DNA from: Pseudonocardia sp.
GTDB lineage: Bacteria; Actinomycetota; Actinomycetes; Mycobacteriales; Pseudonocardiaceae
Direction of reading: 5' to 3'
NCBI GenBank assembly: GCA_019244295.1
Contig: JAFASX010000151.1
Location: 1 to 49,821 of the forward strand
DNA length: 49,821 nt
Shown: positions 6,098-15,058 of the stretch, in pieces
How the letters are laid out: every line of letters begins with the position of its first letter
Numbering within the stretch: the first letter of the stretch is position 1
Position numbers and translations under genes: made by a program
The notes under the pieces: model-generated
Told to the model about the DNA's origin: nothing
The model's database searches: none
What the model saw: only the letters and a program-made list of their open reading frames with translations

Positions 6098-7599
6098 GGC
6101 ACCAACAACCCGTGCCGGACCAGCTCGCGCACCCCAGGCAGGCTGGCCGCGACCAGCTTGCCGGTCGGTTCGTCGTGCGCGGCGGCGAGCAACTCCAGCA
6201 GCTCACCCAGTGTCAGCGTGCCCTGGCACCCGGCCAGCAGGGCGGCGGCGGGGGAGTCGAGCTCGTGGCGCCAGCCCGGCCCGTCGGTCCGCCGGACGGC
6301 TGCCGCGACCGGCCGCCAGCCATCGGGGCCAGGCTGGGAGACCTCCTCCAGCACCACCGATGGCGCCAACCTCAGCCGAGCGGCCAGCAGCGCGGCATCG
6401 TCGGCGTGCTCGCGCAGCCAGGACACCCGATCCAGCCAGCCGCCGACCTCCTCACCCAGCGGGTCGACCATGGGCTCGCGCAGGTCCTCGCACAGCACGG
6501 TCGGATCGGTCGCGCCGGTGCGGCGCAGCGTGATGAAGCCGAACCCGACTCCTTCGACCTGATTCTCCGCCATCCACGCCAGCCACTCTTCGGACTCCCG
6601 CCTGGCGGCTGGCGAGGACGGGTCCACCCCAGAATCCCGCAGCCAGGTGCCCACGTAGTGGGCCGGATCGGCGACATCACGCTGCACGAACCAGGCGTCC
6701 ACCCCGCTGACGGCGTCGTCGTGAGGCAGCCAGGACGTCACCCGGTCTGGCCAGTCCTGCCCCTTCACATGCAGCCAGCACGCCAGCAGCTGGGCCACCC
6801 CGCCGTCGCTGAGCTGGCGGGGCAGCGCGCCGGCCAGCCGGGCGGCCACCGTGTCGCCGGCCAGCCCGGAGTCGCGGTAGGTGTGCCGAACCCGAGGCGG
6901 GCCGGTGACGAACGGCGGGTTGCACACGATGTGATCGAACCGCTCGCTGGCCACCGGCTCCAGCCAGGCTCCGGCCCGCAGCTCCACCAACACGTCGCTG
7001 ATCGCGAACGTGGCGGCCGCCAGCGCGAGCGCGCGCGGGTTGATGTCGGTGGCGACCAGCTGGCTGGCATGCCTTGATGCGTGCAGAGCCTGCACGCCAC
7101 AGCCGGTACCCAGATCCAGCAGCCGGCCAACCGGGCGGCGCATGGTCGCCGCGGCCAAGCTCAGCGAGGCCGACCCGATACCGAGGACGTGGTCGGCCGG
7201 CAGAGCCGCGCGTCGCCCGCCAGGACGAGTCTCCAAGTCGGAGACCACCCACCAGCCGCTCACTCCGTCACCATGTGGGCGGACATCCAAAGCTGAGGTG
7301 AGCCCCTCGGGAGCCTCCCGCAGCAGCCCGGCGGCGATCGCGTCAGCGACCTCGACTGGGGCCAGCGCATCGGCCACCGCGCCAGCCGGTTCGGTGTCGC
7401 CCAGCAGGAACAACCGGACCAGTACGCCGAGCGAGCCGGCATCGACGCTGGCCAACCGAGCCGGCACCGGCTCGTCGCGGGCCAATGCGGCATGTGCGTC
7501 GGCGCCGAGCAGCGCGGGCACGCCATCGACGTCGAAACCGACCCGCTGGAAGGCGGCGCGCAGCCCGGCGCACAGCGAGGGCGTCAACCACGGAACCAT
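6094..7599 (-). CDS. SAM-dependent methyltransferase (DUF7059-type N-terminus)
   Basis: A 501-residue methyltransferase. Residues about 1-140 form an all-helical N-terminal region seen in actinobacterial homologues. The Rossmann methyltransferase domain follows, with motif I LDLGTGCG (161-168) and motif IV NPPF (227-230). NPPF is the mark of N-methyltransferases acting on bases or glutamine (HemK/PrmC, RsmC/RlmG type), so an rRNA, DNA or protein N-target is likely, but the substrate is unknown. I chose the ATG at 7599 (MVPWLT); the longer frame upstream runs antisense across the HhH-GPD gene and is not coding. It is the first gene of an operon with dtd. Confidence 0.85.
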   Translation of the reverse strand: MVPWLTPSLCAGLRAAFQRVGFDVDGVPALLGADAHAALARDEPVPARLASVDAGSLGVLVRLFLLGDTEPAGAVADALAPVEVADAIAAGLLREAPEGLTSALDVRPHGDGVSGWWVVSDLETRPGGRRAALPADHVLGIGSASLSLAAATMRRPVGRLLDLGTGCGVQALHASRHASQLVATDINPRALALAAATFAISDVLVELRAGAWLEPVASERFDHIVCNPPFVTGPPRVRHTYRDSGLAGDTVAARLAGALPRQLSDGGVAQLLACWLHVKGQDWPDRVTSWLPHDDAVSGVDAWFVQRDVADPAHYVGTWLRDSGVDPSSPAARRESEEWLAWMAENQVEGVGFGFITLRRTGATDPTVLCEDLREPMVDPLGEEVGGWLDRVSWLREHADDAALLAARLRLAPSVVLEEVSQPGPDGWRPVAAAVRRTDGPGWRHELDSPAAALLAGCQGTLTLGELLELLAAAHDEPTGKLVAASLPGVRELVRHGLLVP

Positions 7600-7677
7600 G
7601 GCGGAGATCCTCCCACCGAGGGCCGACAACAACGGTAGCCTGCCGGTGAACCTCAAAGCTGGGAAAGGAACGCAGCT

Positions 7678-8250
7678 GTGGGACTGTGCCTGAGCCAGCG
7701 CCCGGACGCCGACGCGCTGCTGGACCGCGATCCGCTCGCCCTGCTCATCGGCATGGTGCTTGACCAGCAGATCCCGCTGGAGAAGGCGTTCGCCAGCCCG
7801 TATGTACTCACCCAGCGCCTGGGTCACGACTTGGACGCCAGGGAGATTGTTGAGTACGACCCTCAGGCCCTGGTGGCGCTGTTTGCCGCGCCACCGGCGC
7901 TGCACAGGTTCCCTCGGTCGATGGCGCTGCGGGTGCGGCAAGTGTGCCAAGCGTTGGTGGAGCACTACGACGGTAAGGTCGACCGCCTGTGGGCGGACGT
8001 CGAGAACGGGCGCGAGCTGCTCGAACGGCTCAAAGCGTTGCCTGGATTCGGTGAACAGAAAGCCAAGATCTTCCTAGCGTTGCTGGGCAAGCAGCGCGGA
8101 GTCACCCCGGCCGGTTGGCGCGAGGCCGCCGGCGGTTACGGCGAGGTCGGTTCCTACCGGTCGGTCGCGGACATCGTCGACGCCGACAGCCTTGCCCGGG
8201 TTCGGGAATTCAAACAGGCAATGAAGGCGAAAAGTACAATCGCGAAATAA
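7678..8250 (+). CDS. HhH-GPD-type base excision repair protein
   Basis: A 190-residue protein of the helix-hairpin-helix GPD family, which includes DNA glycosylases. The sequence DPLALLIGMVLDQQIPLEKAF fits the conserved N-terminal helices, and the hairpin region reads ALPGFGEQKAKIFLALLGKQ at about 121-140. The short C-terminus lacks the Cys-rich [4Fe-4S] loop of Nth/MutY. Start GTG 7678 follows GGAAAGGAA by 7 nt. It is divergent from the methyltransferase. Substrate base cannot be deduced; the actinobacterial members are annotated by homology only. Confidence 0.8.
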   Translation: MGLCLSQRPDADALLDRDPLALLIGMVLDQQIPLEKAFASPYVLTQRLGHDLDAREIVEYDPQALVALFAAPPALHRFPRSMALRVRQVCQALVEHYDGKVDRLWADVENGRELLERLKALPGFGEQKAKIFLALLGKQRGVTPAGWREAAGGYGEVGSYRSVADIVDADSLARVREFKQAMKAKSTIAK

Positions 8251-8331
8251 CGCGTTGAAACGACTGGCGCTCGGCAGGCGGTACTGCGCGGTGTCTCGTG
8301 CGTGGGAGTATAGCGACGGGAGGTGGTACGC

Positions 8332-8652
8332 GTGAAAGATCACGACCGGGACGACACCCCGATCCTGATCACCGATGCGGAGCGATCCTACGAGGAAGAT
8401 CTCGCGATTCGCAAGCGCCGGTATGGGATCATGATGGGGATGCGGGTGCCCTGCCTGGTACTGGCGGCGTTCTTCTACCACATCCCATGGTTGGCTGTCG
8501 GGCTGGTGGTGCTGTCCATCCCGCTGCCGTGGATGGCGGTGATCATTGCTAACGACCGGCTGCCGCGCAAAGCGGCGGCGTTCCGGCGTTACCACGCCGA
8601 GCCGGTCATGCCAGAGCTAGAGTCTGGCAAGCATACGGTCATCGAACCCTGA
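8332..8652 (+). CDS. DUF3099 membrane protein
   Basis: A 106-residue protein with a soluble N-terminus containing the conserved TPILITDAERSYEEDLAIR and two closely spaced hydrophobic helices (GMRVPCLVLAAFFYHIPWL and AVGLVVLSIPLPWMAVIIA). This is the DUF3099 family, found next to sigB in mycobacteria as well. The GTG at 8332 is preferred because GGGAGG lies 8 nt upstream; the frame could be read from GTG 8323. Function unknown; it is probably a small inner-membrane protein. Confidence 0.85.
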   Translation: MKDHDRDDTPILITDAERSYEEDLAIRKRRYGIMMGMRVPCLVLAAFFYHIPWLAVGLVVLSIPLPWMAVIIANDRLPRKAAAFRRYHAEPVMPELESGKHTVIEP

Positions 8653-8659
8653 CCGGGGC

Positions 8660-9586
8660 TTACCGTTCCGCTGAGCGGTTCCGGCGAGCCGCGAGCGCAA
8701 CCGCCACCCGCGCGGCGAGCGCGACGTTGGCTTTCACCAACGCGATATTGCAGGCCACGCTGACGCCGTCGGTTGCGTGATGGAAGTGATCCAGCAGCGC
8801 CGGGGTCACCTGGCGCCCGTGCAGCCCATGAGTCTCGATCTTGCTGAGTGCTTCGGCGAGCACTCGGTCATGCAGCCGCCGGTCCAGCTCGGCATCGCTG
8901 GCCACCGGGTTGGCCAGCACGATCCCCGAGCCAACGCCCAGCCTGTGGTGCGCGTTGACCACCTCGACCACCTGGTCTATGTCGTCCACGCGCCACGGCA
9001 CCACACTGCCTGAATCGCGCACATAGAAACCGGGGAAGGTATCGGTTCGGTACCCGAGCACCAGCACCGACAGCGTCTCCAACTGCTCGCACGTCGCCGG
9101 TATGTCCAGAATCGATTTCACCCCGGAACAGACGACCAGCACCGGCGTGGTTGCCAACACCGCGAGGTCGGCTGAGACATCCCAGCTGTCCCTGGCGCCT
9201 CGGTGCACTCCGCCGAGTCCCCCGGTACCGAACGTCCCGATTCCCGCCGCGTGCGCGAGCGTCATGGTCGAGGCGGCCGTGGTGGCACCGTCGACCCCGA
9301 GCCCGATCGCCGCGCCGAGATCCCGGCGAGACAGCTTCGCCAGTCCGCCGGCACAGACCCGCTCCAACTCGGCGGGACTCAGCCCGACGCGGGCCGAGCC
9401 GTCTAACACAGCCACGGTGGCCGGCACCGCCCCGGCGGCACGTACCGTCTCTTCGAGCGTTACCCCCACCGAGTGGTTGTCCGGCGCCGGCAGTCCGTGC
9501 GCGAGCAGGGTGCTCTCCAGCGCCACCACCGCTCGTTCTTCGGCCAGCGCGTCGGCTACCTCCGCCGCGATCCGCGGTCTCGACAT
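8660..9586 (-). CDS. psuG: Pseudouridine-5'-phosphate glycosidase
   Basis: A 308-residue cytosolic enzyme that splits pseudouridine 5'-phosphate into uracil and ribose 5-phosphate (reversibly), used in pseudouridine breakdown. The sequence VALESTLLAHGLP near residue 22, GAVPATVAVLDG, the TLAHAAGIGTFGTGGLGGVHRG stretch and VCSGVKSILDIPATCEQLETLSV are characteristic of the family. Start ATG 9586 follows GAGGAG closely; longer frames upstream cross the start of the DUF3039 gene. No PsuK-type kinase is adjacent, so the pseudouridine kinase must be elsewhere if the pathway is complete. Confidence 0.92.
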   Translation of the reverse strand: MSRPRIAAEVADALAEERAVVALESTLLAHGLPAPDNHSVGVTLEETVRAAGAVPATVAVLDGSARVGLSPAELERVCAGGLAKLSRRDLGAAIGLGVDGATTAASTMTLAHAAGIGTFGTGGLGGVHRGARDSWDVSADLAVLATTPVLVVCSGVKSILDIPATCEQLETLSVLVLGYRTDTFPGFYVRDSGSVVPWRVDDIDQVVEVVNAHHRLGVGSGIVLANPVASDAELDRRLHDRVLAEALSKIETHGLHGRQVTPALLDHFHHATDGVSVACNIALVKANVALAARVAVALAARRNRSAER

Positions 9587-9646
9587 ACCGCTGCTCCTCA
9601 CTCGGGTCAGCCGGCCTTCACCAATCTCGTGCGGCATCATGGATGG

Positions 9647-9901
9647 GTGAGCACCGCAACCCAGACTCTGCCCGATGTCGACACTCGCCCCGAAGGCACC
9701 GACCGCGGCGGCGACGATGACCCCACCATGTTCCACTACGTGCGCAAGGACAAGATCGTGGAGAGCGCCGTGATGGGCAATTTCGTGGTCGCTCTGTGCG
9801 GCGAAACCTTCCCGGTCACCCGCTCGCCAAAACCTGGCTCACCGGTCTGCCCGGACTGTAAGAAGATTTATGAATCAATGCCGGCTGGCGGCGATTCATA
9901 A
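9647..9901 (+). CDS. DUF3039 small protein
   Basis: An 84-residue protein of the DUF3039 family, conserved in actinobacteria near sigA/sigB. The conserved part reads MFHYVRKDKIVESAVMG, VVALCGETFPVTRSPKPGSP and VCPDCKKIYESM. The Cys in ALCGE and the CPDC pair could bind zinc. The acidic N-terminus is variable. GTG 9647 was taken as the start; it is only 60 nt from the divergent psuG start. Function unknown. Confidence 0.85.
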   Translation: MSTATQTLPDVDTRPEGTDRGGDDDPTMFHYVRKDKIVESAVMGNFVVALCGETFPVTRSPKPGSPVCPDCKKIYESMPAGGDS

Positions 9902-9911
9902 AGCCTGGTAG

Positions 9912-10976
9912 CTAGGCTCGGTCTCCGACCGGTCCCTGCGGCGGGCGCGGCCGAGCCGCCCTATCCGGAGCGGGCTTGTCTTCGGATAGCTCTCGATTGC
10001 TCTCGATGCCGATGGTTTCGGCCAGCTGGCGCAGCCCGAGCATGCGTTGGACCTGTCGTCGCCACCGGCTTGGGCGCACCGGCCAAATCTCCTGGATGGC
10101 GTTGTTCAGCTGCGCGCCGAGTACGATCGCGAACCCGATCAGGAACGCGAACAGCAAGAACGCGATCGGGGTCGCCAGCGCGCCGTAGGTGTATCCGGTG
10201 CTGGTGATGGCCGCGATGTAGATTCGCAGCCCGGTCGCGGAAATCGCGAACACCGCCATCGCCAGCAGTGCGCCAGGCAGCAGCCGCCGCCACGGCAAGC
10301 TGCGCGGCAAGGCCGCCTTGTACAGCGTGGTCAGGCCGAGCACGATCACGACCAGGACCGCGGGGTAGTAGAAGGTGTTGATCGTTTGCAGCACGGTCGG
10401 GGTCCACGAGCGGGGCAGCACCCGGCTCAGCAGCTCGGGGCCGAGCGCCAGCACGGGCAGCGTCGCGGTCGCCACGATCAGCGCGGCGAGGTAGATCAGC
10501 AGCGCGAAGAGGCGCTGCCAGACCGGGTGGCGCACATTGTACTGCTCGTGCGCGAAAGTGATCGAATCGACCAGCGAGGAAATCGCCGACGATCCCGCGA
10601 ACAGCGCGATGAGGAAGCCAATCGAGATGATGTCTGGCCGGCCTCGGTTGAGGATGTCAGCGACGGTCGGCGCGATGAATTGGGTGACTACCTGGTGGTC
10701 GAAGATGGTCGCGGAGAATCGGATGATGTTGCGCTGGATGGTCACCATACTCCGCGGGCTGACCCAGTTGGCGACGTAGCCCACGCTGCCGAGTAGCCCG
10801 AGCAGCAGCGGCGGCAGCGACAGGGTCTGCCAATAGGCCGCCTGGGCCGCCATGGAAAAGATCCCGTCGTCCCACGCCTTCGAGATGGTTCGCGCCGCCA
10901 GCTGCCGACCGGGTGAGCCGGTGGCTGGCTTGGTGGCGGAGGGTGACTGGCGACCTGAGCCGTGCTGCGTTTTCAT
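9912..10976 (-). CDS. YihY/BrkB-family membrane protein
   Basis: A 354-residue integral membrane protein of the YihY/virulence factor BrkB family. After a hydrophilic basic N-terminus of about 30 residues it has about six hydrophobic helices, with the family sequences WDDGIFSMAAQAAYWQTLSLPPLLLGLLG, FLIALFAGSSAISSLVDSIT and YTYGALATPIAFLLFAFL followed by GAQLNNAIQ. These proteins were once called RNase BN, which is no longer accepted; the function is unsettled. ATG 10976 is used as start; an upstream TTG at 10997 is possible. It is divergent from the helicase gene. Confidence 0.85.
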   Translation of the reverse strand: MKTQHGSGRQSPSATKPATGSPGRQLAARTISKAWDDGIFSMAAQAAYWQTLSLPPLLLGLLGSVGYVANWVSPRSMVTIQRNIIRFSATIFDHQVVTQFIAPTVADILNRGRPDIISIGFLIALFAGSSAISSLVDSITFAHEQYNVRHPVWQRLFALLIYLAALIVATATLPVLALGPELLSRVLPRSWTPTVLQTINTFYYPAVLVVIVLGLTTLYKAALPRSLPWRRLLPGALLAMAVFAISATGLRIYIAAITSTGYTYGALATPIAFLLFAFLIGFAIVLGAQLNNAIQEIWPVRPSRWRRQVQRMLGLRQLAETIGIESNRELSEDKPAPDRAARPRPPQGPVGDRA

Positions 10977-11150
10977 CGCTCGTTCAGTTTGGGGCAACTG
11001 GGCCGAATCCTCGACCGGTATTGCGGCGACGCGCCGGCTCAGATGCCCCGAGCGGGTGGCGCCACGGACCGCCGCCGCGGGCCTCTAAACTCCTTCCCGC
11101 GACGCGGTCGCCCGCGATATCCACCATGGGAACCGTTGGAGAGGAGCCGC

Positions 11151-12932
11151 GTGTCTGAGCAGGGCGGCGCTCGATCGTCGAACACCCCTACGCTGCGCGG
11201 CTGGCAGCGCCGTGCACTGGCCCGCTATCTCAGCCTCGGCCCGAGGGACTTCCTCGTAGCGGCCACCCCGGGCGCGGGCAAGACCACGTTCGGTCTGCGG
11301 GTTGCCACCGAGCTGCTCACCGACCGGGTGGTAACCGCCGTGACGGTCGTCACACCTACCGAGCATCTGAAGCACCAGTGGGCGGCCTCCGCCGCGCGAA
11401 CCGGCATCGCGCTCGACCCGGAGTTCCGCAACTCCAGCGGCGCCACCTCCAGTGACTACCAGGGTGCGGTGCTCACTTACGCGCAGGTGGCTGCGCATCC
11501 CATGCTGCACCGCGCGCGCACCGAAGCCAGGCGTACATGCGTCATCCTGGACGAGGTGCACCACGCGGGCGACGCCCGATCCTGGGGCGAGGCGATCAGG
11601 GAAGCGTTCGAGTCAGCCACTCGGCGGCTGGCGCTCACCGGAACGCCGTTCCGCAGCGACGACAACCCGATTCCGTTCGTCACCTATGAGCCGGACGGCG
11701 AGGGTGTGTTGCGCAGCCGGGCGGACTATTCCTACGGCTACGCCGAAGCACTGGCCGACCGGGTGGTTCGGCCGGTGGTGTTCCTGGCTTACTCCGGGCA
11801 GGCTAGCTGGCGGACCAGCGCGGGGGAGGAGTTCACTGCCCGTCTTGGCGAGCCGCTGACCGCCGAGCAGACCGCGCGGGCATGGCGCACCGCGCTGGAC
11901 CCCGGCGGTGAATGGGTCTCCTCGGTATTGCGCGCGGCGGACACCCGGTTGTCCCAGATGCGCGCTGATGGGATGCCGGACGCGGGTGGGTTGCTGATCG
12001 CCACCGACCAGACCACCGCGCGAGCCTACGCCGCGCTGCTGCGCCAGCTCACCGGCAGCCCGCCTGTGCTGGTGCTGTCTGACGAGGCTGGTGCCTCGGC
12101 CCGGATCGGCGCCTTCGGCGCTTCTCAGGAACGCTGGCTGGTCGCGGTGCGGATGGTCAGCGAGGGGGTTGATGTTCCTCGTCTGGCGGTGGGCGTGTAC
12201 GCGACCAGCGCCTGCACCCCGCTGTTTTTCGCCCAGGCGGTGGGCCGGTTCGTGCGAGCCCGGCGGCCCGGTGAGACCGCCAGCGTCTTCCTGCCCAGCG
12301 TGCCGGCTCTGCTGGAGCTGGCCAGCGTGCTGGAGGCGCAGCGCGACCACGTCCTCGGCAAGCCGCACCGGCCGAAGGAAGGTTGGGACGACGAGCTGCT
12401 GGCCGCCGCGCAGGCTCAACGCGACGAGCCGGGTGAGGAAAAGAAAGCGTTCACCGCGCTCGGCGCCGACGCCGAGCTGGATCAAGTCATCTTTGACGGC
12501 ACGTCGTTCGGTACCTCGGCGTTCGCCGGCAGCGAGGAGGAGCAGGACTACCTCGGCTTGCCAGGGCTGCTCGAGCCCGAGCAGGTGCGCGCTCTGCTGC
12601 AGCGTCGCCAGGCCGAGCAGCTGGAGCAGCGGGTGCCGGCGAGCCGTGGGCCTGGGCCGGCGGCCTTTGTCGCGGCTTCAACGTCCTGCGCGGCTTCAGC
12701 ACCGGCCGCGGCTCGGGATGCGGCGCCGAGGCCGGTGTCGGTGCATGAGCGGCTGACGGGGCTGCGCAAGGAGCTGAACACTCTGGTGGCGATGCACCAC
12801 CACCGCACCGGCAAGCCGCACGGGGTGATCCACAGTGAGCTGCGTCGCAGCTGCGGCGGCCCGCCGACAGCGATGGCCACCGCCGAGCAGCTTGAGCAGC
12901 GCATCGCGGCGTTGCGCTCCTGGCGCCCGTGA
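11151..12932 (+). CDS. DEAD/DEAH-box superfamily 2 helicase
   Basis: A 593-residue ATP-dependent helicase. Visible motifs are the Q-like start LRGWQRRALARYL, Walker A TPGAGKTT (about 40-47), motif Ia TPTEHLKHQW, motif II DEVHHAGD (about 137-144), motif III LTGTPFRSD, and in the second RecA domain MVSEGVDVPRL and QAVGRFVRARR (motif VI). The C-terminal third (after about 430) is not catalytic and ends in a basic helical segment. The GTG at 11151 follows GGAGAGGAG by 4-5 nt. It is similar to actinobacterial helicases near sigA. The nucleic acid substrate is not known. Confidence 0.88.
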   Translation: MSEQGGARSSNTPTLRGWQRRALARYLSLGPRDFLVAATPGAGKTTFGLRVATELLTDRVVTAVTVVTPTEHLKHQWAASAARTGIALDPEFRNSSGATSSDYQGAVLTYAQVAAHPMLHRARTEARRTCVILDEVHHAGDARSWGEAIREAFESATRRLALTGTPFRSDDNPIPFVTYEPDGEGVLRSRADYSYGYAEALADRVVRPVVFLAYSGQASWRTSAGEEFTARLGEPLTAEQTARAWRTALDPGGEWVSSVLRAADTRLSQMRADGMPDAGGLLIATDQTTARAYAALLRQLTGSPPVLVLSDEAGASARIGAFGASQERWLVAVRMVSEGVDVPRLAVGVYATSACTPLFFAQAVGRFVRARRPGETASVFLPSVPALLELASVLEAQRDHVLGKPHRPKEGWDDELLAAAQAQRDEPGEEKKAFTALGADAELDQVIFDGTSFGTSAFAGSEEEQDYLGLPGLLEPEQVRALLQRRQAEQLEQRVPASRGPGPAAFVAASTSCAASAPAAARDAAPRPVSVHERLTGLRKELNTLVAMHHHRTGKPHGVIHSELRRSCGGPPTAMATAEQLEQRIAALRSWRP

Positions 12933-12940
12933 GTGGTGGG

Positions 12941-12984
12941 CCGTGAGTGGTGGGTATGGCTATAGCCATACCCACCACTCACGG
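12941..12984. repeat. Perfect 44-bp palindrome
   Basis: Bases 12941-12962 are the exact reverse complement of 12963-12984; the centre is TGGCTATAGCCA. It begins 8 nt after the helicase stop codon, and the left arm motif CCGTGAGTGGTGGG is also present once more just before it (12928-12940). A related imperfect palindrome with the same centre lies in the dxs promoter region at 28181-28220. Confidence 0.95.
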
Positions 12985-12998
12985 GCCGCTACGCGGCA

Positions 12999-13030
12999 CG
13001 GGGCGGGAACCTACTACGGTTCCCGCCCCG
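12999..13030. terminator. GC-rich hairpin between convergent genes
   Basis: CGGGGCGGGAACC (12999-13011) pairs perfectly with GGTTCCCGCCCCG (13018-13030) around the 6-nt loop TACTAC. It sits between the 3' ends of the helicase and the DUF7455 gene and most likely serves as a bidirectional terminator. Confidence 0.8.
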
Positions 13031-13087
13031 TTGCGGTGGTCGTTCACCAGTCGGCCGCGGGTACCGCCGGCCGACGCCACACTTGCG

Positions 13088-13270
13088 TCAGACTCCCGAC
13101 TGAAGGTGAGCGGACAGCTCACGCAGCCTCGCCTCATGGGCTCGCGCGTGGTGACCGCAGAACAGCAGCTCGCCACCCGAGGAAAAGACCGCGCGCACTT
13201 TCGCTGCGGCTCCACATCGGTCACAACGGTCAGCGGCGGTGAGCGCCGGCCGGACGAGTGTTCCTGGCAT
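13088..13270 (-). CDS. DUF7455 zinc-ribbon-like small protein, copy 1
   Basis: A 60-residue protein with the pattern RCDRCGAAAKVRAVF, GGELLFCGHHARAHE and a short C-terminal helix. The CxxC and CGHH groups should form one zinc site. The family (DUF7455) is widespread near sigA in actinobacteria and uncharacterised. The ATG at 13270 follows GGAGGAGG at good distance, so it is preferred over the upstream MSETEE start at 13294. A second copy, about two thirds identical in the core, lies at 13972-14169. Confidence 0.85.
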   Translation of the reverse strand: MPGTLVRPALTAADRCDRCGAAAKVRAVFSSGGELLFCGHHARAHEARLRELSAHLQSGV

Positions 13271-13509
13271 TACTGCCTCCTCCGTCTCCGACACCGGTAC
13301 CCCGGTGCCCTAGTGCGGACGTCGCCGCTAACGCGGTGCCGCTACTCTTCCAGACGAACGGCGCCCCCGCATAGGTTCCCAAGAGCGAATGCGAATCCAT
13401 CACATTCACCCAGCGCGTTGAGAGCGCGTCGCCTAGTCGTCACATCGGCATAATGCGGGCGCTTGCGACGTAAGCGCAATCCGGCAAGTGCGGTAACGAT
13501 CGCTCGCGA
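13271..13509. other. Non-coding stretch upstream of DUF7455 copy 1
   Basis: No convincing coding frame is seen. It should carry the promoter of the small zinc-ribbon gene. A short inverted repeat (GCGCTT / AAGCGC, near 13460-13477) is present. Confidence 0.4.
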
Positions 13510-13935
13510 GCGGATGAGGCCATCGCTCGGCTGCCCCTGGGCACGGCGGTTGCCATCGAGTTCTGTGACCAGTCCTGGTGCGCCGCCCTGGGCTCCCAGA
13601 CTGTCCGGGACTGGGTTGCTTTAGCGCTGACTGGTGTCGGGGTGGCACTGGTCGCCGACGCACGCTGGGCCGGTGGCCTGGCCGGATCGGAGCCGGCGTC
13701 GGCGTGTTGAGCAGCGTGCTGCCGTACGTGCTTGACCAGGTTGTGCTGCGCAGAGTTGGCCGGGCCCGGTTCGCCGTGTTGCTGGCGTTGCTTCCGGTCA
13801 GCGCCACAGCGGTTGGGTTGGTGGTACTCGCCCAGGTACCCAGCCCGGTGGAGTTTGGGGCGATCCTTGCGGTGGTGGTGGCCGTCGCGCTGGGTTCACG
13901 CGACGACCAGGAGCGACCAGGAGCCGATTTCGGCC
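13510..13935 (+). pseudogene. EamA/RhtA-type transporter pseudogene
   Basis: Two pieces of a drug/metabolite (EamA, RhtA-like) exporter lie in different frames. Piece one (13513-13710) reads AIARLPLGTAVAIEF, VRDWVALALTGVGVALVADARWAGGLAG and stops at TGA 13708. Piece two (about 13680-13935) reads GVGVLSSVLPYVLDQVVLRR, ARFAVLLALLPVSATAVGLV and FGAILAVVVAVALGSRDD. In intact homologues some 60-70 residues, about two helices, separate these parts, and the N-terminal third is absent as well. So the gene has lost its start and an internal segment and is frameshifted. Confidence 0.75.
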
Positions 13936-13971
13936 GGCTGAATGGTCGGCCGGCGCGACTGTCCGGCCGCA

Positions 13972-14169
13972 TCACCCGATCGAACGCAGCGCGACAGCGA
14001 CCTGCCGCAGCTTGTCTTCGTGGGTGCGTGCGTGGTGGCCGCAGAACAGCAGCTCACCTCCCCTGGCCAGCAATACTCGGACTTTAGCCCCCGCGCCGCA
14101 GCGATCGCACCGCTCGACGGCCCGCACACCAACGGCGGTTGTGCTGGAGGTGACCTGGGTAGCAGACAT
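13972..14169 (-). CDS. DUF7455 zinc-ribbon-like small protein, copy 2
   Basis: A 65-residue paralogue of the protein at 13088-13270. The core reads ERCDRCGAGAKVRVLLARGG, ELLFCGHHARTHEDKLRQV, keeping the CxxC and CGHH metal ligands. The N-terminus (MSATQVTSSTTAVGVRAV) is different. ATG 14169 has GGAG 6 nt upstream; ATG 14181 (MEHT) is less likely. The transporter pseudogene lies between the two copies. Confidence 0.85.
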   Translation of the reverse strand: MSATQVTSSTTAVGVRAVERCDRCGAGAKVRVLLARGGELLFCGHHARTHEDKLRQVAVALRSIG

Positions 14170-14443
14170 TGTGTGCTCCATTCGTGTCGGGTCTCAGTCA
14201 TGGGGAACGCTGTTATGGAGATCGCTGGACGGATACCTTCCGTTATCCTATTCCTAGCTTGCCACTCTTTTCAGTGACCTCGTTTCGGGCAGTCGAGGAC
14301 CAGGTCAGCCTCGGGAGTGAGCAAATGGCGCTTTCGGCACTTCGCTCGCTTGCCCACGGTTCAGCTAGCTGGGACCGCCGGCGGAAAGCGGCACCTCCAA
14401 ATCTATACACCCATGTCAAGGATGTGGGCCATACCATGCCGTC

Positions 14444-15040
14444 ATGCCCTCGACCTCACCTGCCGGTGGTCGTCCCCGGGACGCGGCGCTGGACCAACGC
14501 ATCCTGGAGGTAACCCGTGAGCTGTTGGCTGAGCATGGCTACCAGGGGCTCTCGATCGGCGCGGTGGCACGGGCGGCCAACACCACCCGACCGTCGGTGT
14601 ATCTGCGGTTCGCCGGCAAGGAGGACCTCGCTACCCAGGCGATCGCCGGTATGCCGATCGCGGACGAACTGCGCACCTCACCAGACATCCATGCCGACCT
14701 GGTAGCCGAACTCAAGCACTTTCGCACGGCGGTCACCAGGCCGAACGGCATGTCATTCCTTGGTACCGTGCTCGCCGAAGAGCATCACACCCCGGGGTTG
14801 ATCGAGCATTTCCGGGACCGTCTGGTGCTTCCGCGACGCCGGCGAGTGGCCGGCGTGCTCGAGCGCGGAGTGCGTACCGGTGCGTTGCGTCAGGGGCTAG
14901 ATGTCGAAGCGATCACGACCGTGCTGATTGGCAGTATCTATGCGCGTCACATCGCCACCGGGGACATACCGGCGGACTGGCCCCAGCGCATCGTCGATGT
15001 GATGTGGCCGGCGCTAGTGGACAACAAGGAGGCTCGTTGA
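14444..15040 (+). CDS. TetR/AcrR-family transcriptional regulator
   Basis: A 198-residue one-component regulator. The DNA-binding domain is at about 15-60 (ALDQRILEVTRELLAEHGYQ, GLSIGAVARAANTTRPSVYLRF, GKEDLATQAI). The remainder is the helical ligand-binding domain with LERGVRTGALRQGLDVEAIT and LIGSIYARHIATG, as in the TetR_C family. It ends shortly before the convergent sigA gene. The adjacent exporter pseudogene at 13510 might once have been its target, which is speculative. I found no clear operator palindrome in 14170-14443. Confidence 0.88.
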   Translation: MPSTSPAGGRPRDAALDQRILEVTRELLAEHGYQGLSIGAVARAANTTRPSVYLRFAGKEDLATQAIAGMPIADELRTSPDIHADLVAELKHFRTAVTRPNGMSFLGTVLAEEHHTPGLIEHFRDRLVLPRRRRVAGVLERGVRTGALRQGLDVEAITTVLIGSIYARHIATGDIPADWPQRIVDVMWPALVDNKEAR

Positions 15041-15058
15041 GGCTGTGCGCCGCGGAGA

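Noticed and set aside
7600..7965. Upstream extension of the methyltransferase frame to 7965
   Set aside because: It runs antisense through the start of the HhH-GPD gene and lacks homologous-looking sequence; ATG 7599 starts the family domain.
12487..12982. Minus-strand frames across the helicase C-terminus reading into the 44-bp palindrome
   Set aside because: Shadows of the helicase gene; similar GGYGYSHTHH residues on both strands come from the palindrome itself.
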